Assembly (NCBI GenBank): GCA_034401135.1
Contig: JAWZSP010000009.1
Coordinates: 992,001-1,056,000, forward strand
Direction of reading: 5' to 3'
Origin: Volutella citrinella
Taxonomy: Eukaryota > Ascomycota > Sordariomycetes > Hypocreales > Nectriaceae
DNA length: 64,000 nt
Shown here piece after piece: positions 34,693-45,448 of the stretch (its first letter is position 1; the number at the start of each line of letters is the position of its first letter). A model generated the notes under the pieces. It saw only the letters and a list, made by a program, of their open reading frames with translations, had not been told where the DNA came from and ran no database searches. Made by a program: the position numbers and the translations under genes.

Positions 34693-35829
34693 ATGGATGG
34701 AGCCAAGGAGGAATCTGGGGTCGCCCCGGCTAAGCGCACCTGGCCCCTGTGGAAGAAACTCGCCATCGTCGCCGTCGCGATTGTAGTCGTGGGCCTCGCC
34801 GTGGGCTTGGGCGTCGGCCTCACCGTCGGCCGTCACAATTCGAGCGACAACAATTCGAGCGACAGCAACTCCAGCAACGACACATCCTCGACAGACACTC
34901 CCGGCGACTACGCCGACCCCAAGGAAATCAGCACCAAGGTCTGGAAGCCAGAAGTGCGCGCGTCCTGGCAGATCGTGCTGCGCTACCCCATCGTGCTGCC
35001 CAGCGGAGGCGTCGACGCCCTCGAGCCCAAGGTGGACGTCTGGGACCTCGACGTCTACGACAACAGCAAGGCGACGTTTGACGCCCTCAAGGGCGCGGGC
35101 AAGAAGGTCATCTGCTACTTCAGCGCCGGCTCGTGGGAGGACTGGCGCGCGGACAAGGGCGACTTCGCCGCCGCCGACCTGGGCAAGACGCTCGACGGAT
35201 GGCCCAACGAGAAGTGGATCAACACCTCGAGCCCGGCTGTGCGAGACATTATGAAGAAGCGTATAAAGGTGGCTGCCGACAAGGGCTGCGACGCCATTGA
35301 CCCGGACAATGTCGACGGCTATGTAAGTTCCTATCCCCTTCTGCCCCATCCCGGCCATCGTCAACTCGTGTGATGCTAACCCGCTGCCACCTCGCAGCAA
35401 AACGACAACGGTCTGGGCCTGTCAAAGGCCGACACCGTCTCCTACGTCAAGTTTCTGTCCACCGAGGCCGCCAGGTACAACATGTCGACGGGCCTCAAGA
35501 ACGCCGGCGACGTCATCGCTGACGTGCTCCCCTACGTGCACTTCAGCGTCAACGAGCAGTGCATCCAGTACGGCGAGTGCGAGGCCTTTGCCGCCTTCAC
35601 CGCCGACTCCAAGCCCGTCTTCAACATCGAGTACCCGGACGGCGCGCCCACCGTCAGCGCCCAGACCCGCGAGGCCATCTGCTCCGCTGAGGGCAAGGCC
35701 AAGGGCTCTGCCGACTTCAGCAGGCTCATCAAGATGATGGAGCTGGATGGCTGGGTCATGGCCTGCAGCGACAACGGCACCACCTATACCACCGATGTCA
35801 ACAAGTCGGGCAGCTCAAAGGCTAGATAA
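34693..35829 (+). CDS. Membrane-anchored GH114 endo-alpha-1,4-polygalactosaminidase-like enzyme
   Basis: Two exons: 34693-35322 and 35398-35829. The 75-nt intron has a TGCTAAC branch site. Product 353 aa. A type II membrane anchor lies at about residues 22-46 (AIVAVAIVVVGLAVGLGVGL), then an Asn/Ser-rich spacer of about 25 residues, likely glycosylated. The GH114 domain follows: VWDLDVYDNSKATFDALKGA, KVICYFSAGSWEDWRADKGD, LDGWPNEKWINTSSPAVRDI, the signature CDAIDPDNVDGYQND, then TGLKNAGDVIADVL and HFSVNEQCIQYGECEAFAAF. Aspergillus fumigatus Ega3 in this family cleaves alpha-1,4-galactosamine linkages of galactosaminogalactan and is also membrane-anchored. I see no other galactosaminogalactan-cluster gene in the window, so this copy stands alone. 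Confidence 0.92.
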
Positions 35830-36212
35830 ATGCACTGTTACGATAGACTTGTTCCATGTTTGAGCGGCGTGTCATGAAGCGTGTAATTCCTACAAGCCGT
35901 GATTCACACGAGCTATATATAGCATAATGCACCAAGTGCGCTCCCCTCGGTCCCTTTGCCTCGGTGTTCTCACAGTCACACTTTTTCCCTTTTCCTTTTT
36001 GGTGCCTGCAGCATATCCAGGTTCTCATGTGAGACTTGACTGAGGCCATCTCCCTACTCTAACGCCAGAACCAGATAAATGATTGCCCGTATCATATCAA
36101 CGGGGGGTATTCGAGAACCACAACCGCCAAACCGCCGCCCTTGCTGGAAGCAATTGACCCGCACCCGAACAGAACGCTTAAACAGAACTTTTCCTTCGCT
36201 CCACCTGCAGAA
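35830..36212. other. Convergent 3' intergenic region
   Basis: The 383 bp between the GH114 stop and the stop of the Zn2Cys6 regulator gene should hold two 3' ends. No gene is visible. Confidence 0.55.
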
Positions 36213-39132
36213 TTAAGGCCCGGCTGCAGCCAGGTACTTGGACCCCCCTTCTTGCTTGAAGAGCCAGTCACTGTTGGCATCGACCGTGAAATTGGTAATG
36301 TTGTACTCGTTGGCAGCACCCAGGGCTGCTGCGTTGTTGGCGTTGTCATTATTATTGTTTCCGTTGGTGTCCATGGCTTCGCCATCCAACCCACCATTTG
36401 CAAGCCCCGGGAAATTCTCAGCCCCGATAGGTAGACGGGGCATATTGAAGAAATCGAATACATCCAGATACTCTAGTTCGTTTGGCACAGGAGTCCTGGC
36501 AGGAGTGATGCTAGGGAATCTGCTAGGGCCTGATGCCCCTTGCCTGGGCTGCCGTGAGATGAGGAAGTCCAGATCGAACGCAGTGCGTCGCATGTCTGAG
36601 AGAATTGTAACCGAGCCAGGTACGCCATCCCCATGGCGCTCGCTTTCACGGTGCTCGTCCAACACCCTCGACAGCAATTGGCAATATCTAGCCGCCACAG
36701 GCCAGAGCCGGCCCATCTCGCGCAGGGTATCGACGAAGAAGGAGATCTGTGGCGACACCTTGCGCTCGACGGTCGAGCCATGGACCAACAGTAGACGAGC
36801 CGAAACCCAGAGCGTGAAGGCGAATGGCGGGCCAAGCTTCGATAGCATGCCATTATTCACGACGAATTCGCCCAGTGCGGCGACGTTCTCGACGGCACCA
36901 TGACACCGTTGGGAGGCGCTATACGATGGTGTGAATATGGGCGATCGAGTGGTAGGATAGGCGGCAGAGGAGTGGAGACGGATGACGGCGGTATGGTAGG
37001 TGGCATGGAGCATGACCCAGGCACAGTTGATGCACTTGTTGCCTGGTTGGAATAGCTTGGCCATGTTGCCGAACTCACCGGGAAGGTTGAACTTCCACGA
37101 TGTGAGCATGTTGTCAAGCTCCTTGTACTTCATCTGCCACTTCTCAACGTCGCTGAGAGCGCTGATATCGACTGGCTGCTTCAGGAAGGTGTGGATATTG
37201 GACAGGATGCCAAGAATTTCGATGTAGTACGCAAATGCGCCAAGATTTTCCGGCTTGTCCATGTCGTGCTCATACGACTCATCTGCTCTGCTGTGGGTCC
37301 TGAACCACCTTGTGTCAACCTTGTGATTTTTTATCCATAGGTCATCCCGGCAAGGAAGGGTTCGGTCAATCTCCTTGTCGTCGAGGGCAAACTCAAAGGC
37401 TGTTGCAATTGTCGCAGACCTGTCCAGCAGATAGATCATCCAGAACAATCTCCTCCGGGACTCTTCCTCGATGAAATCTCGTGGCTCCGACAGTGTGATG
37501 GCTCGTAGTGTATAGATAGACATGTAATGCGGGGAGACGCTAGACGACGTCGTTTCCACGGCCAGTCCAAGTTGGACGACTGAGCGGGTGATGAGTGCCA
37601 TTATGTTCCAGCCTGGAGGACCGTTGCTACTGCCGCACAAGTCAAGGGCGAGGATGACGAGCGCCTGAAGCGCCTTGACCGAGGAATTCTCCATGCCATA
37701 AAGCAAGACACGCTGCTTGGCGATTTGGTGGTAGTGTTCTCGACGTTCGTCGGTTAGTCGCGCATCGGTCGAGAAACGCATCGTGGCGGCGACAATGGCA
37801 TGAAGAAGGATACGGTCCGTTTCGTCAAGGGAACAGGGGCCAAAGAGGGAGTCGAGAGTGGTTTTGCGGTGGAGGATAGGACACCAGGTATTGATGTGCT
37901 TGAAGTATAGATCAACCAGAGCGTAAAGAAGGTCATATGGCGGCATGTCTTGGTCGGGCGTAGATCCATTAGTCGGAGGTCCTACAACGGAGGGCGAATG
38001 AATGTTGGGCTGGTTGGAGCCATAATAATCCTGAGCAGCTGTCGTGGGTTGCACGGGCGAGACGTGCTGGGCTGCAGACATCGCAGGCACAGGCGGCGCC
38101 GGGTTCGGGAAGCCATCGCTCATGCTGGGGGTGGAGGCTACGGCAAATTCCAGCGCTTGGGCTGTGCTTGCGTAGCCTGGAGCAGAAGACTTCTGGAGGA
38201 ACAGAGCTGTTTCAGCCTGCGGCGTCCGCATCGTCTCGGGCGGGCGGAAAATATTTGGGGCATCTCGTGGAGTGCCCTGATCGCTGGGGAGACTCGGATT
38301 GCTGTTGCGGACACTTGCAGCCAGCTGCGGGTTGGTATTTGCGGCGAGGGTAGCCTGGAGGATCTCGGCGTGCGACCGTAGAATTTCTTCCAATTTGTCG
38401 AGGCGCTGCTCCAACTCGCGGCCATAGCCTGCACGAAGGCCAGGCTTTTTCCGTTCCTTGTATTCACAGATGGCCCCGTTGCGACTGCACCAGCCACAGG
38501 AGGGTTGGCCACGGTCGCATTTTACCTAGAGAGCAGGGCCATGTGAGCTGTGTCTCAGTCTCGCACAGGTGGGGACGTTGGCATACCTTCCTCTGTTTGC
38601 AGAGTTCACATCTGGGGATGACTTTGTCAGCTTGGTCGTCGTCATTGATGGCGCCGAAGACGGAGAGGGGAAATAGATTCGCTTTGGACGGAGAGCCGCG
38701 ACTCCGCGACCTCTGCTTGAATTCCACCCGGGGTGAAGGCGGAAGAGATGCTTGGGGCGATGCTCGGGGAGAAGTTCGAGCAGAGGCCCGGGGAGAGGCC
38801 CTGGGAGAGCCAGCGCCGTCATCCTTCTTCATGATGGGGGGGTTGAAGTTGGCATGAGTGAGCCGGGCGGGGGGCAGCAGGAGGGAAACAAAGCACGGCG
38901 ACGATGTCGGGTGCGACAAGATGATGCGGGACTAGGAGGGGCCGACTCACGATACAGAAATGGGGCGCTTGCGCTTCCCGTTGCGACACAGGGTGTCCTG
39001 ATCGCCGTGGTCATCGTCGTCGCTGGCGTAAGGGTTTGCCTCATCGCTATCTGGGTCAAGGGCTAGGTCGCGCCCGAACGGGCGATTGTCGACCGAGCCT
39101 GGGCCCGATGGTTTGCCGACCCCGTTCAGCAT
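36213..39132 (-). CDS. Zn2Cys6 transcription factor with fungal-specific middle domain
   Basis: Three exons: 39132-38951, 38611-38587 (25 nt) and 38525-36213, giving 839 aa. Introns are 339 and 61 nt. Splicing joins KRKRPISVS to CELCKQRK and then VKCDRGQPSCGWC, completing a perfect C-X2-C-X6-C-X6-C-X2-C-X6-C cluster at about residues 62-89. A basic linker (ERKKPGLRAGYGRELE) and a dimerisation helix (QRLDKLEEILRSHAEILQ) follow. The fungal-specific middle domain starts near DLLYALVDLYFKHINTWCPI and includes RRRLFWMIYLLDRSATIATA. The tail has an Asn-rich stretch. It is divergent from L-rhamnonate dehydratase across 1.9 kb, so I suggest it may regulate rhamnose use, as TRC1 does in Scheffersomyces; that is inference from position. 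The long first intron also holds an in-frame alternative start (see findings). Confidence 0.88.
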
Positions 39133-41070
39133 GGCAGCGTCGGCACAAGTCAGCCCGAAGGGCGCTCGAGCAGCAAACCGGCAGATGATGTCGCCAAATG
39201 TGCAGGCGAGTGTTTTGTGGCCGTCCGAGATGCGTAGTCGCAGGAGCGGGCGGAGCGCATTCACGCGATGGGCGAGGTGAGGCAAGGGGATGGAGGGCAA
39301 AACGATTAGGCGGCAGAGCGAGGGCCGGCAAGCAAGGCTCGCGATCCGGGGTAAAAGTACCCGGGGGGCGGATGTTGGAGAAATGGGCCCCGAGGCAAGG
39401 TCGCAGGGTCGCAGGGAAGGGTTTGGCCTACAAGCAGGAACGGAGGAGGAAAAGACACTGGATAGGCGCGGCCAAGAGGAAAAAAGAGCCTCCTGGATCA
39501 ACAAAGAAACTGGCACGAGATTGTCGTCGCTAAGGGTCATGCGCCGCCCGTCAACAGGCCACTCACTTTGCAGGCCGTCGACACAGCTGGGAATTCTGGC
39601 GTGTGCGTGTGTGTGCTCTGACTTTCTCGGCCAAGACCCGTGAAAGGCCTCCACTCCCGGCTTCTCGGATGGATGGACGGCTGCTGGGGCGGCAGCTTCA
39701 TTGGCTACTACAGCGGCCGGGCTGGGGCTCAGGCTGGGGCTCTCCAGCTGGGCCAGAACAACAGCCGAGGTAGGCGTGGCGAGCCAGGAAAAGCATGGAT
39801 GGCTTGCGGGGTGGCCTTGCAATGCGGGAAGCAGAATGGCCACCAGAAAAAACAAAACAAAAGAAAAGGACAATGGGACCTACGGCGGGTGACCTGCTGC
39901 AGAGTCGCGGCCCAACCCTTTCTCGTCCGTCCCTTCCGCCCTCAGTAGTCTCTTTCCCTTCGGGGGATGTTGCTCCTGCGCCTGACTGCCCCCTACCTGC
40001 CGGGATGTGGGGAAGCATAACGAGCTTAAACCACATTGTGACATTGTTCTGGTGGCCAAGAGCGGGGAAGAGAGCACGCCTGCTGATTGGTGGCCATTGT
40101 CCAGAATGGCGCCCAACAGGGAGGTGTCCGCCGAAAAGGAAAAGAGAGGCCAGAACCGACGGTGGATGGGTCATTGGCTCCCCGTGTCGCCGAGCCCCTG
40201 TTTTCCTTTTTGGAGGCACATCTTGAGGTGCTTTGAGGCCAGCGGGGAGGCGTCTAGGCCGCAGGACTGGCCCGAGATCGAGATGGACGCAGCCAAGCAG
40301 GCAATGAAGGGGGGCAGAGTCACAGGCAAGGCGTTGTCGTCGTCCTTGCTCCCCGAGTTTGGCAATGCGCATCGCTCGATACCATCGCGAGGAGACTCGG
40401 CCTCTAAATATGCATCCCCCATTCCATGCCTCTCGCAATCCTTGCAAAATTGAGCCGAAAAAAACAGTTCGCAAGAGGCCATTCCCCTGTCACCCCGCAA
40501 TCTTCCACCATCACCATCACAGCATGACCAGCTGAGCCGCAGCCCTCCCAAGGTCGATGAGCCCCCACAAGGATGCATAGCCCGGTATTACAGCCTCAAT
40601 GCTTGATGTTGCACTCGCTATCGCCATAGACCCCCACTCTAGCTGGCGATGTTGGACTCTGAGTTCTGCGGCCGCCGCCGCCCCCCCCCAAAGGCGAGTC
40701 GTGATCGGGCCGGCGATGATATGGGTCCTTTCCCCTTCCAGCGGATCCACGTTTCGGTGCATCTGCCGCCGAGCGACACTTGTGACTCGTGCAACGACGA
40801 CAATCGCGCAAACAAACCCCGCCACCATGGACGAACGTGATTACTGCCCGGGCCGGCAATTGGGTTCAGTGACACCTTCCTGTCCATCGAGACTAATCCC
40901 GAAGAATCTCCCGGGATTTTGTTTATAGATCTGCCTGCAGCCAAGTCCAATCTGGCCACCCTCCCTTTCGTATTCCCATCATATCCTTTCACTCTGCCCA
41001 GTTACCAGCTTGAAGATTTCAAGTACTGTACTGAAAGGTTTCGTGGTCCGTAAACTAAGACTCAAACAAA
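39133..41070. promoter_or_regulatory. Shared intergenic/promoter region of regulator and L-rhamnonate dehydratase
   Basis: 1.94 kb separates the two divergent start codons. Several CTGGGG/GCGGGG strings near 39690-39760 and 40240 fit the CreA core SYGGRG, but the region is GC-rich, so their number proves little. A run of pyrimidines and a TATAGA-like string near 40923 precede the dehydratase. Frames inside it have no domain support. Confidence 0.4.
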
Positions 41071-42680
41071 ATGGCTTCCGTGAGGGACTTCCCCAAGATC
41101 AAGGCCGTCCGATCCTTCGTCATTGGCGGCGTTGGCTCAGGTACGACCCCATCATGGCCAAAGACTCGCCAGCCTGGCCAGCTTATGACCCCTTGAGCAA
41201 GATCATTTCTAACCTGAACAGGCGGTGATTACCACAACGTCAAGGGTGGCCACTGGTAAGCTTCCCATTACCTTTCCTTGTTGAAGCCTCCGCTCACAAC
41301 CCCGCTACAGGCTGATTGACAGCGACATCTCAACCCCTTGCTCGCGATGGGAGCAGTACAAGAAGTCCCGAACCAGCTGGGGCATCAATGTCCTCGGCTC
41401 TTTCTTCGTTGAGATCGAGGCCACCGACGGCACTGTTGGATTCGCTACCGGCTTCGGCGGTATGTCCTAGGCAAAGTCATGATCAGCATGAGTCTCCTTT
41501 ACTAACGCCATCCCAGGTCCCCCCGCTTGCTGGTTGGTTCACCAACACTTCGAGCGCTTCCTCATCGGCGCCGACCCCCGAAACACAAACCTTCTCTTCG
41601 AGCAGATGTACCGTGCCTCTATGTTCTACGGCCGAAAGGGTCTTCCCGTTGCCGTCATCTCCGTCATCGACCTCGCTCTCTGGGATCTACTAGGCAAGAT
41701 CCGCAATGAGCCGGTGTACCGCCTCATCGGCGGCGCTACCAAGGAGCGTCTCAACTTCTACTGCACCGGTCCCCAGCCTGCCGCTGCCAAGAAGATGGGC
41801 TTCTGGGGTGCCAAGGTCGCCCTGCCCTTCTGCCCCGACGACGGCCACGAGGGTCTCCGCAAGAACGTCGAGTACCTGCGCAAGCAGCGCGAGGCCATTG
41901 GTCCCGATTTCCCCCTCATGGTCGACTGCTACATGAGCCTTAACGTCTCATACGTCATTGAGCTCGCTAAGGCGTGCCTTGACCTTAACATCAACTGGTG
42001 GGAGGAGTGCCTGTCCCCCGACGATATCGAGGGTTTCGAGCAGATCAAGCGCGCCCACCCGACTCTCAAATTCACCACAGGCGAGCACGAGTTCTCTCGC
42101 TACGGGTTCCGTGCTCTATTGCAAACAAAGAACATTGATATCATTCAGGTATTTTATGAATCCAAAGGATTGTTGTTGTGGTAGACGTTGTTGCTAACCC
42201 CCTGCGCAGCCGGATGTGATGTGGCTCGGCGGATTGACTGAGCTACTTAAGGTGTCCGCTATGGCTGCCGCCTACGACGTACCCGTGGTGCCCCACGCTA
42301 GCGGTCCCTACAGCTACCACTTTGTCATGTCCCAGCCTAATACTCCTTTCCAGGAGTACTTGGCCAACTCGCCCGACGGCAGCAGCGTGCTGCCCGTATT
42401 CGGCGACCTGTTCCTCGACGAGCCCATCCCTACACAGGGTTTCCTGACGACAGCCGACCTCGACAAGCCTGGTTTCGGCCTGACGCTCAACCCTGCCGCC
42501 CGCGCCAAGCTGATCCCCAGCGACTACCTCCTCAAGATGCCTGCTGTGCCTTCGCTTGCACCCCCCAGCCCCCCCAACGAGACCGAAAAGCCTGTTGAGG
42601 TGGAAGAGGCCAAGCCCGCCGAGGGAGTTGTCGAGAAGCTCGCTGAGAAGGTCGAGAGCCTTACCACTGCCACTGCTTAA
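41071..42680 (+). CDS. LRA3: L-rhamnonate dehydratase (enolase superfamily)
   Basis: Five exons: 41071-41140, 41222-41255, 41311-41459, 41517-42148 and 42210-42680, giving 451 aa. It dehydrates L-rhamnonate to 2-keto-3-deoxy-L-rhamnonate, third step of the oxidative fungal rhamnose route. The N-terminal capping domain starts PKIKAVRSFVIGG, with the family's GGDYHN..GGHW and SWGINVLGSFFVEIEA. In the barrel, metal ligands are visible as the Asp in MVDCYMS, Glu in WWEECLSP and Glu in TGEHEFS; the catalytic-base His lies in VPHASGPYSYH. The close match to bacterial RhmD in these blocks separates it from L-galactonate dehydratase. Introns 3 and 4 carry CTAAC branch sites. The last 45 or so residues (from PAVPSLAPPSPP) are a Pro/Glu/Lys-rich extension beyond the enzyme fold. 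Companion LRA1 lies 3.9 kb downstream. Confidence 0.93.
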
Positions 42681-43376
42681 GGTGTGGCCTTGCTGTTATG
42701 ATAGAGAACATGATGCATGCATGCGTGTGATTTACTACATCAACGCGCCTATATGAGAGACTAAGCCGCTCACATGGCTATGGTGGAAAATACGAGTAGA
42801 CATTAGCAGCTAGTTTGTTCGAGATGAGCTGCCGCTCTCAATAGAGACGTGTGAAATTTTATCTGGTTGCACAAGCAGGACATCGCAATAAACATGGAAG
42901 TACACCGAAATGCCCTGGCCCTATTCCAGATTGGTTCAAAAGGCCAACCAGGAAGTGCGAGGTCAGCAAAGGATTCCGATGCGTTCTTCTTCACATCGAG
43001 CACGATGCCCTTTATCAGAAACTCATCGACAATATTCCGAGCAAAGTTCAGCAAATACTGGGCAGCAAGGATGTCCAGCCTTTGGACTTGCTCGAGCTAC
43101 CCATGCGGGACGACCACATCCATCATCGGCTGACCTATGTCGACGTTCCAGTCCGCTTTGACACAGAGGAAGACCATGACCATATAATCGAGGCCAAGAC
43201 TTATGTGGGATCCTCAACAGACAGCCGTGGAGGCTTCCGCCGAATCCAGGCTCATTACGTACTATGGTAGGCACACTACAGGTAGGAAGGCGTATGCACG
43301 AATGTAGTGTGGTTTCGGTTTCTGGCTGGGGCTACATAAACAAGCTCACATTAGGACCCGCAGCAAGGTTCGTACT
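42681..43376. other. 3' flank of the dehydratase, with one open frame lacking an ATG
   Basis: A plus-strand frame of about 139 codons (42851-43270) begins with GTG and has no early ATG. Its C-terminal half (LDLLELPMRDDHIHHRLTYV, then IIEAKTYV) faintly recalls the end of a gamma-glutamylcyclotransferase/AIG2 domain. It may be a decayed gene fragment or part of the 3' UTR; support is weak. Confidence 0.3.
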
Positions 43377-43632
43377 AGGTCTTCATCACATTAGGTCTTC
43401 ATCACATTAGGTCTTCATCACATTAGGTCTTCATCACATTAGGTCTTCATCACATTAGGTCTTCATCGTATTAGGCCTTCATCACATTAGGTCTTCATCA
43501 CATTAGGTCTTCATCACATTAGGTCTTCATCACATTAGGTCTTCATCACATTAGGTCTTCATCGTATTAGGCCTTCATCACATTAGAGATGTATCACATT
43601 AGGTCTTCATCGCATTAGGGACGGTTCACATG
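43377..43632 (+). repeat. Minisatellite, 16-bp unit, about 15-16 copies
   Basis: The unit AGGTCTTCATCACATT is repeated head to tail without gaps from 43377. Copies 1-5 and 8-11 are identical. Copies 6 and 12 read ...ATCGTATT and copies 7 and 13 start AGGCC, so a six-unit (96-bp) block is itself duplicated (43393-43488 and 43489-43584). Copies 14-16 are diverged. Decayed units continue on both sides (CTCACATTAGG at about 43347; CGCATTAGG repeats to about 43720). Sixteen is not a multiple of three, so it is not a coding repeat. Confidence 0.95.
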
Positions 43633-44230
43633 AGGATGATGTTCGCAACAAGGCTCGCATTAGTCTCCGTCGCATTAGGAATCGCTACAGGGCTCGAACT
43701 AGGCCTCCATCGCATTAGGTCTCGCAACAGGGCTCGCAACCAAAGTAATAACGCCGCCTCCAGCAAGGCCGCCTTGGTCAACGGTATGTTAAAAGCCAGT
43801 GTGCGATGGTCTGGGGCTACCAGATCTTCACCATCTGTCATTAAATCGAGCGTGGTCGCTCAAGCAAGGGGTTCGCGGCGGCCCAGTCCACGCCAGTCGC
43901 TGCGCAAACGACGCTTGTCAACGACTAAAGGCGACTACAAAGGACGGTTTCGATTACTTACATGTGACCGCACTTTTCCCTTTGCACGGGCCATTTTCTC
44001 TGAGGTACTGTCTTGGCTGTTGGACTTTCGCTCGTTCCAATGGTGGGCAGATGCGTTCACGAGAGGCTACCACTGGAAGCGGTTCCAGTTATTTCCGTGA
44101 CGAACTCCGCCTTTCTGCCACCATCAACGAAGTATGGCTCCAAAAAGGCGAGTGTCTCAGTGATAAGGGAGGCTTTGTCGCCTCCATAACCACGCAGGCG
44201 TACTGTGCCATCACCACGCTTGCCCTCTTT

Positions 44231-44728
44231 CTATACTATGCGTGGGCGGATGTTGTCCATAAAATGGATGAGCGCAGTGGAACCAAGCGTGATCTGTCGG
44301 ACATCCCGACAGGCCAAAACAGTGGCCAGTTCTGGGGCTGAGAAAACCCAAGTCTCATCGGGTCGGTCGGCCACTGTCTTCATCTTCTTTACGAGGTTGT
44401 TCGTCCCGCCCCACGTTGAGATGTTGTTGGCGTTGAAGACATTGGTGGCGAGGACCTTTTTGACACACTGGTCAAAACATCGTTGATTGTCCTCGATTGG
44501 TATGTTTGCTGCGTTGAAGATCACCGTCAAGGAGGCAGCTGCCAGTTGATGGCATTGCGCGCTGCTCCATGTATGCATGACACTTGGAGGGATGGCTTGT
44601 TTGGTCAGCTCACTTCCCTCGACCGCTTCGTTGGCACTAAGCTTCTGCTGAAGCCCAGTGATTCGCCTTAGTTGCTCGTAGTCCATCTCAGATGGAGCTA
44701 CAGGTGTTGTATTCTTTGTTCGAGGCAT
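44231..44728 (-). CDS. Orphan open reading frame, 165 aa, uncertain gene
   Basis: An ATG-started frame (MPRTKNTTPVAPSEM) that reads like real protein: mixed polar and hydrophobic helices such as DYEQLRRITGLQQKLSANEA, CHQLAAASLTVIFNAANIPI and CFDQCVKKVLATNVF, with balanced composition, unlike the Arg/Pro-rich shadow frames. No family recognised. It sits between the minisatellite and a palindrome-bearing segment, inside the gap between the two rhamnose genes. It could be a lineage-specific gene, a transposon-borne gene, or a truncated remnant. Confidence 0.4.
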   Translation of the reverse strand: MPRTKNTTPVAPSEMDYEQLRRITGLQQKLSANEAVEGSELTKQAIPPSVMHTWSSAQCHQLAAASLTVIFNAANIPIEDNQRCFDQCVKKVLATNVFNANNISTWGGTNNLVKKMKTVADRPDETWVFSAPELATVLACRDVRQITLGSTALIHFMDNIRPRIV

Positions 44729-44894
44729 CTTGGCTGTGGAATGTCGACTGGGGTCGTTCGTGATGATGCAGGCGGTGTTGTGAGAGGAAGAAAGTGAAGG
44801 AGCAGGTTGATCTCCAGGAAGTCTTTTCTAGGCCCTTATTTTGCGCCTGAATTGGGGTGAAAGCAAAATGGCCCCGGGGTCGTGCTGCGTCAGG

Positions 44895-44924
44895 TGGCAG
44901 CAGCTGGCAGCAGCTGGCAGCACA
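44895..44924. repeat. Three copies of a 10-bp direct repeat
   Basis: TGGCAGCAGC occurs at 44895-44904 and 44905-44914, followed by the variant TGGCAGCACA at 44915-44924. It is short and GC-rich, and probably has no function. Confidence 0.7.
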
Positions 44925-45372
44925 GCTGTGAATCAGAGTCAAGTCCATATAGCGTTACGGGTGACCATTCTCAGCTCTCTGGATCATATTCCGCGAACGT
45001 TTAAACATCGCAGCTTAATTGAACAAGCCTCGAGCTAACGGAGACTTCCAAGATCTCACTGACAGGTATTCCAACATTATAGGATGTTTCGCTGAGGCTA
45101 TACCAACTGGCACCTAAATACTCAAGTTGCCTATCCGCCTCATAGTTTTGCGTTCTCGGAAAACTAAAAAGCTGTGTTGGAAGGGGCAGAAAATTGCCAA
45201 AAGGGAATACCTAAATACTAAAGCCGATCCTATGAATCCTAGCAAAACCTACGCAATCCTGAGCTCTAAACCCTAACGCCCAAATCCTAATTCTGTTTCA
45301 GATTCAGTCGTGAAGGGTATAAAAAGACAAAGGCAAATCAAATTGGACACCACGCGGCAGCCCAGCAGCCCC

Positions 45373-45448
45373 ATGCACGATTTTCGTGCATATATGTACT
45401 GCACATCCCACCGCCAATCCGTCGCCCATCGTGACCCACGATCGTGGG
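45373..45448. repeat. Two close perfect palindromes
   Basis: ATGCACGA-TTT-TCGTGCAT (45373-45391) has 8-bp arms and a 3-nt loop. CCCACGATCGTGGG (45435-45448) is a 14-bp uninterrupted palindrome. Both lie about 1.1-1.2 kb upstream of L-rhamnose 1-dehydrogenase. They could be regulator-binding sites or incidental. Confidence 0.5.

Noticed and set aside
41071..42680. Identification as L-galactonate dehydratase
   Set aside because: The N-terminus (GGDYHN..GGHW, SWGINVLGS) matches the rhamnonate dehydratase pattern, and L-rhamnose 1-dehydrogenase is close by.
42851..43270. 139-codon frame faintly like the end of an AIG2/GGCT domain
   Set aside because: It starts with GTG, lacks an early ATG and the catalytic N-terminal half, and lies in the probable 3' UTR of LRA3. 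Possibly a relic, but not supported as a gene.
45240..45300. Telomere-like CCCTAA string
   Set aside because: Only a single CCCTAA with degenerate neighbours (AAATCCTA) is present, not a tandem array, so it is not evidence of an interstitial telomere.
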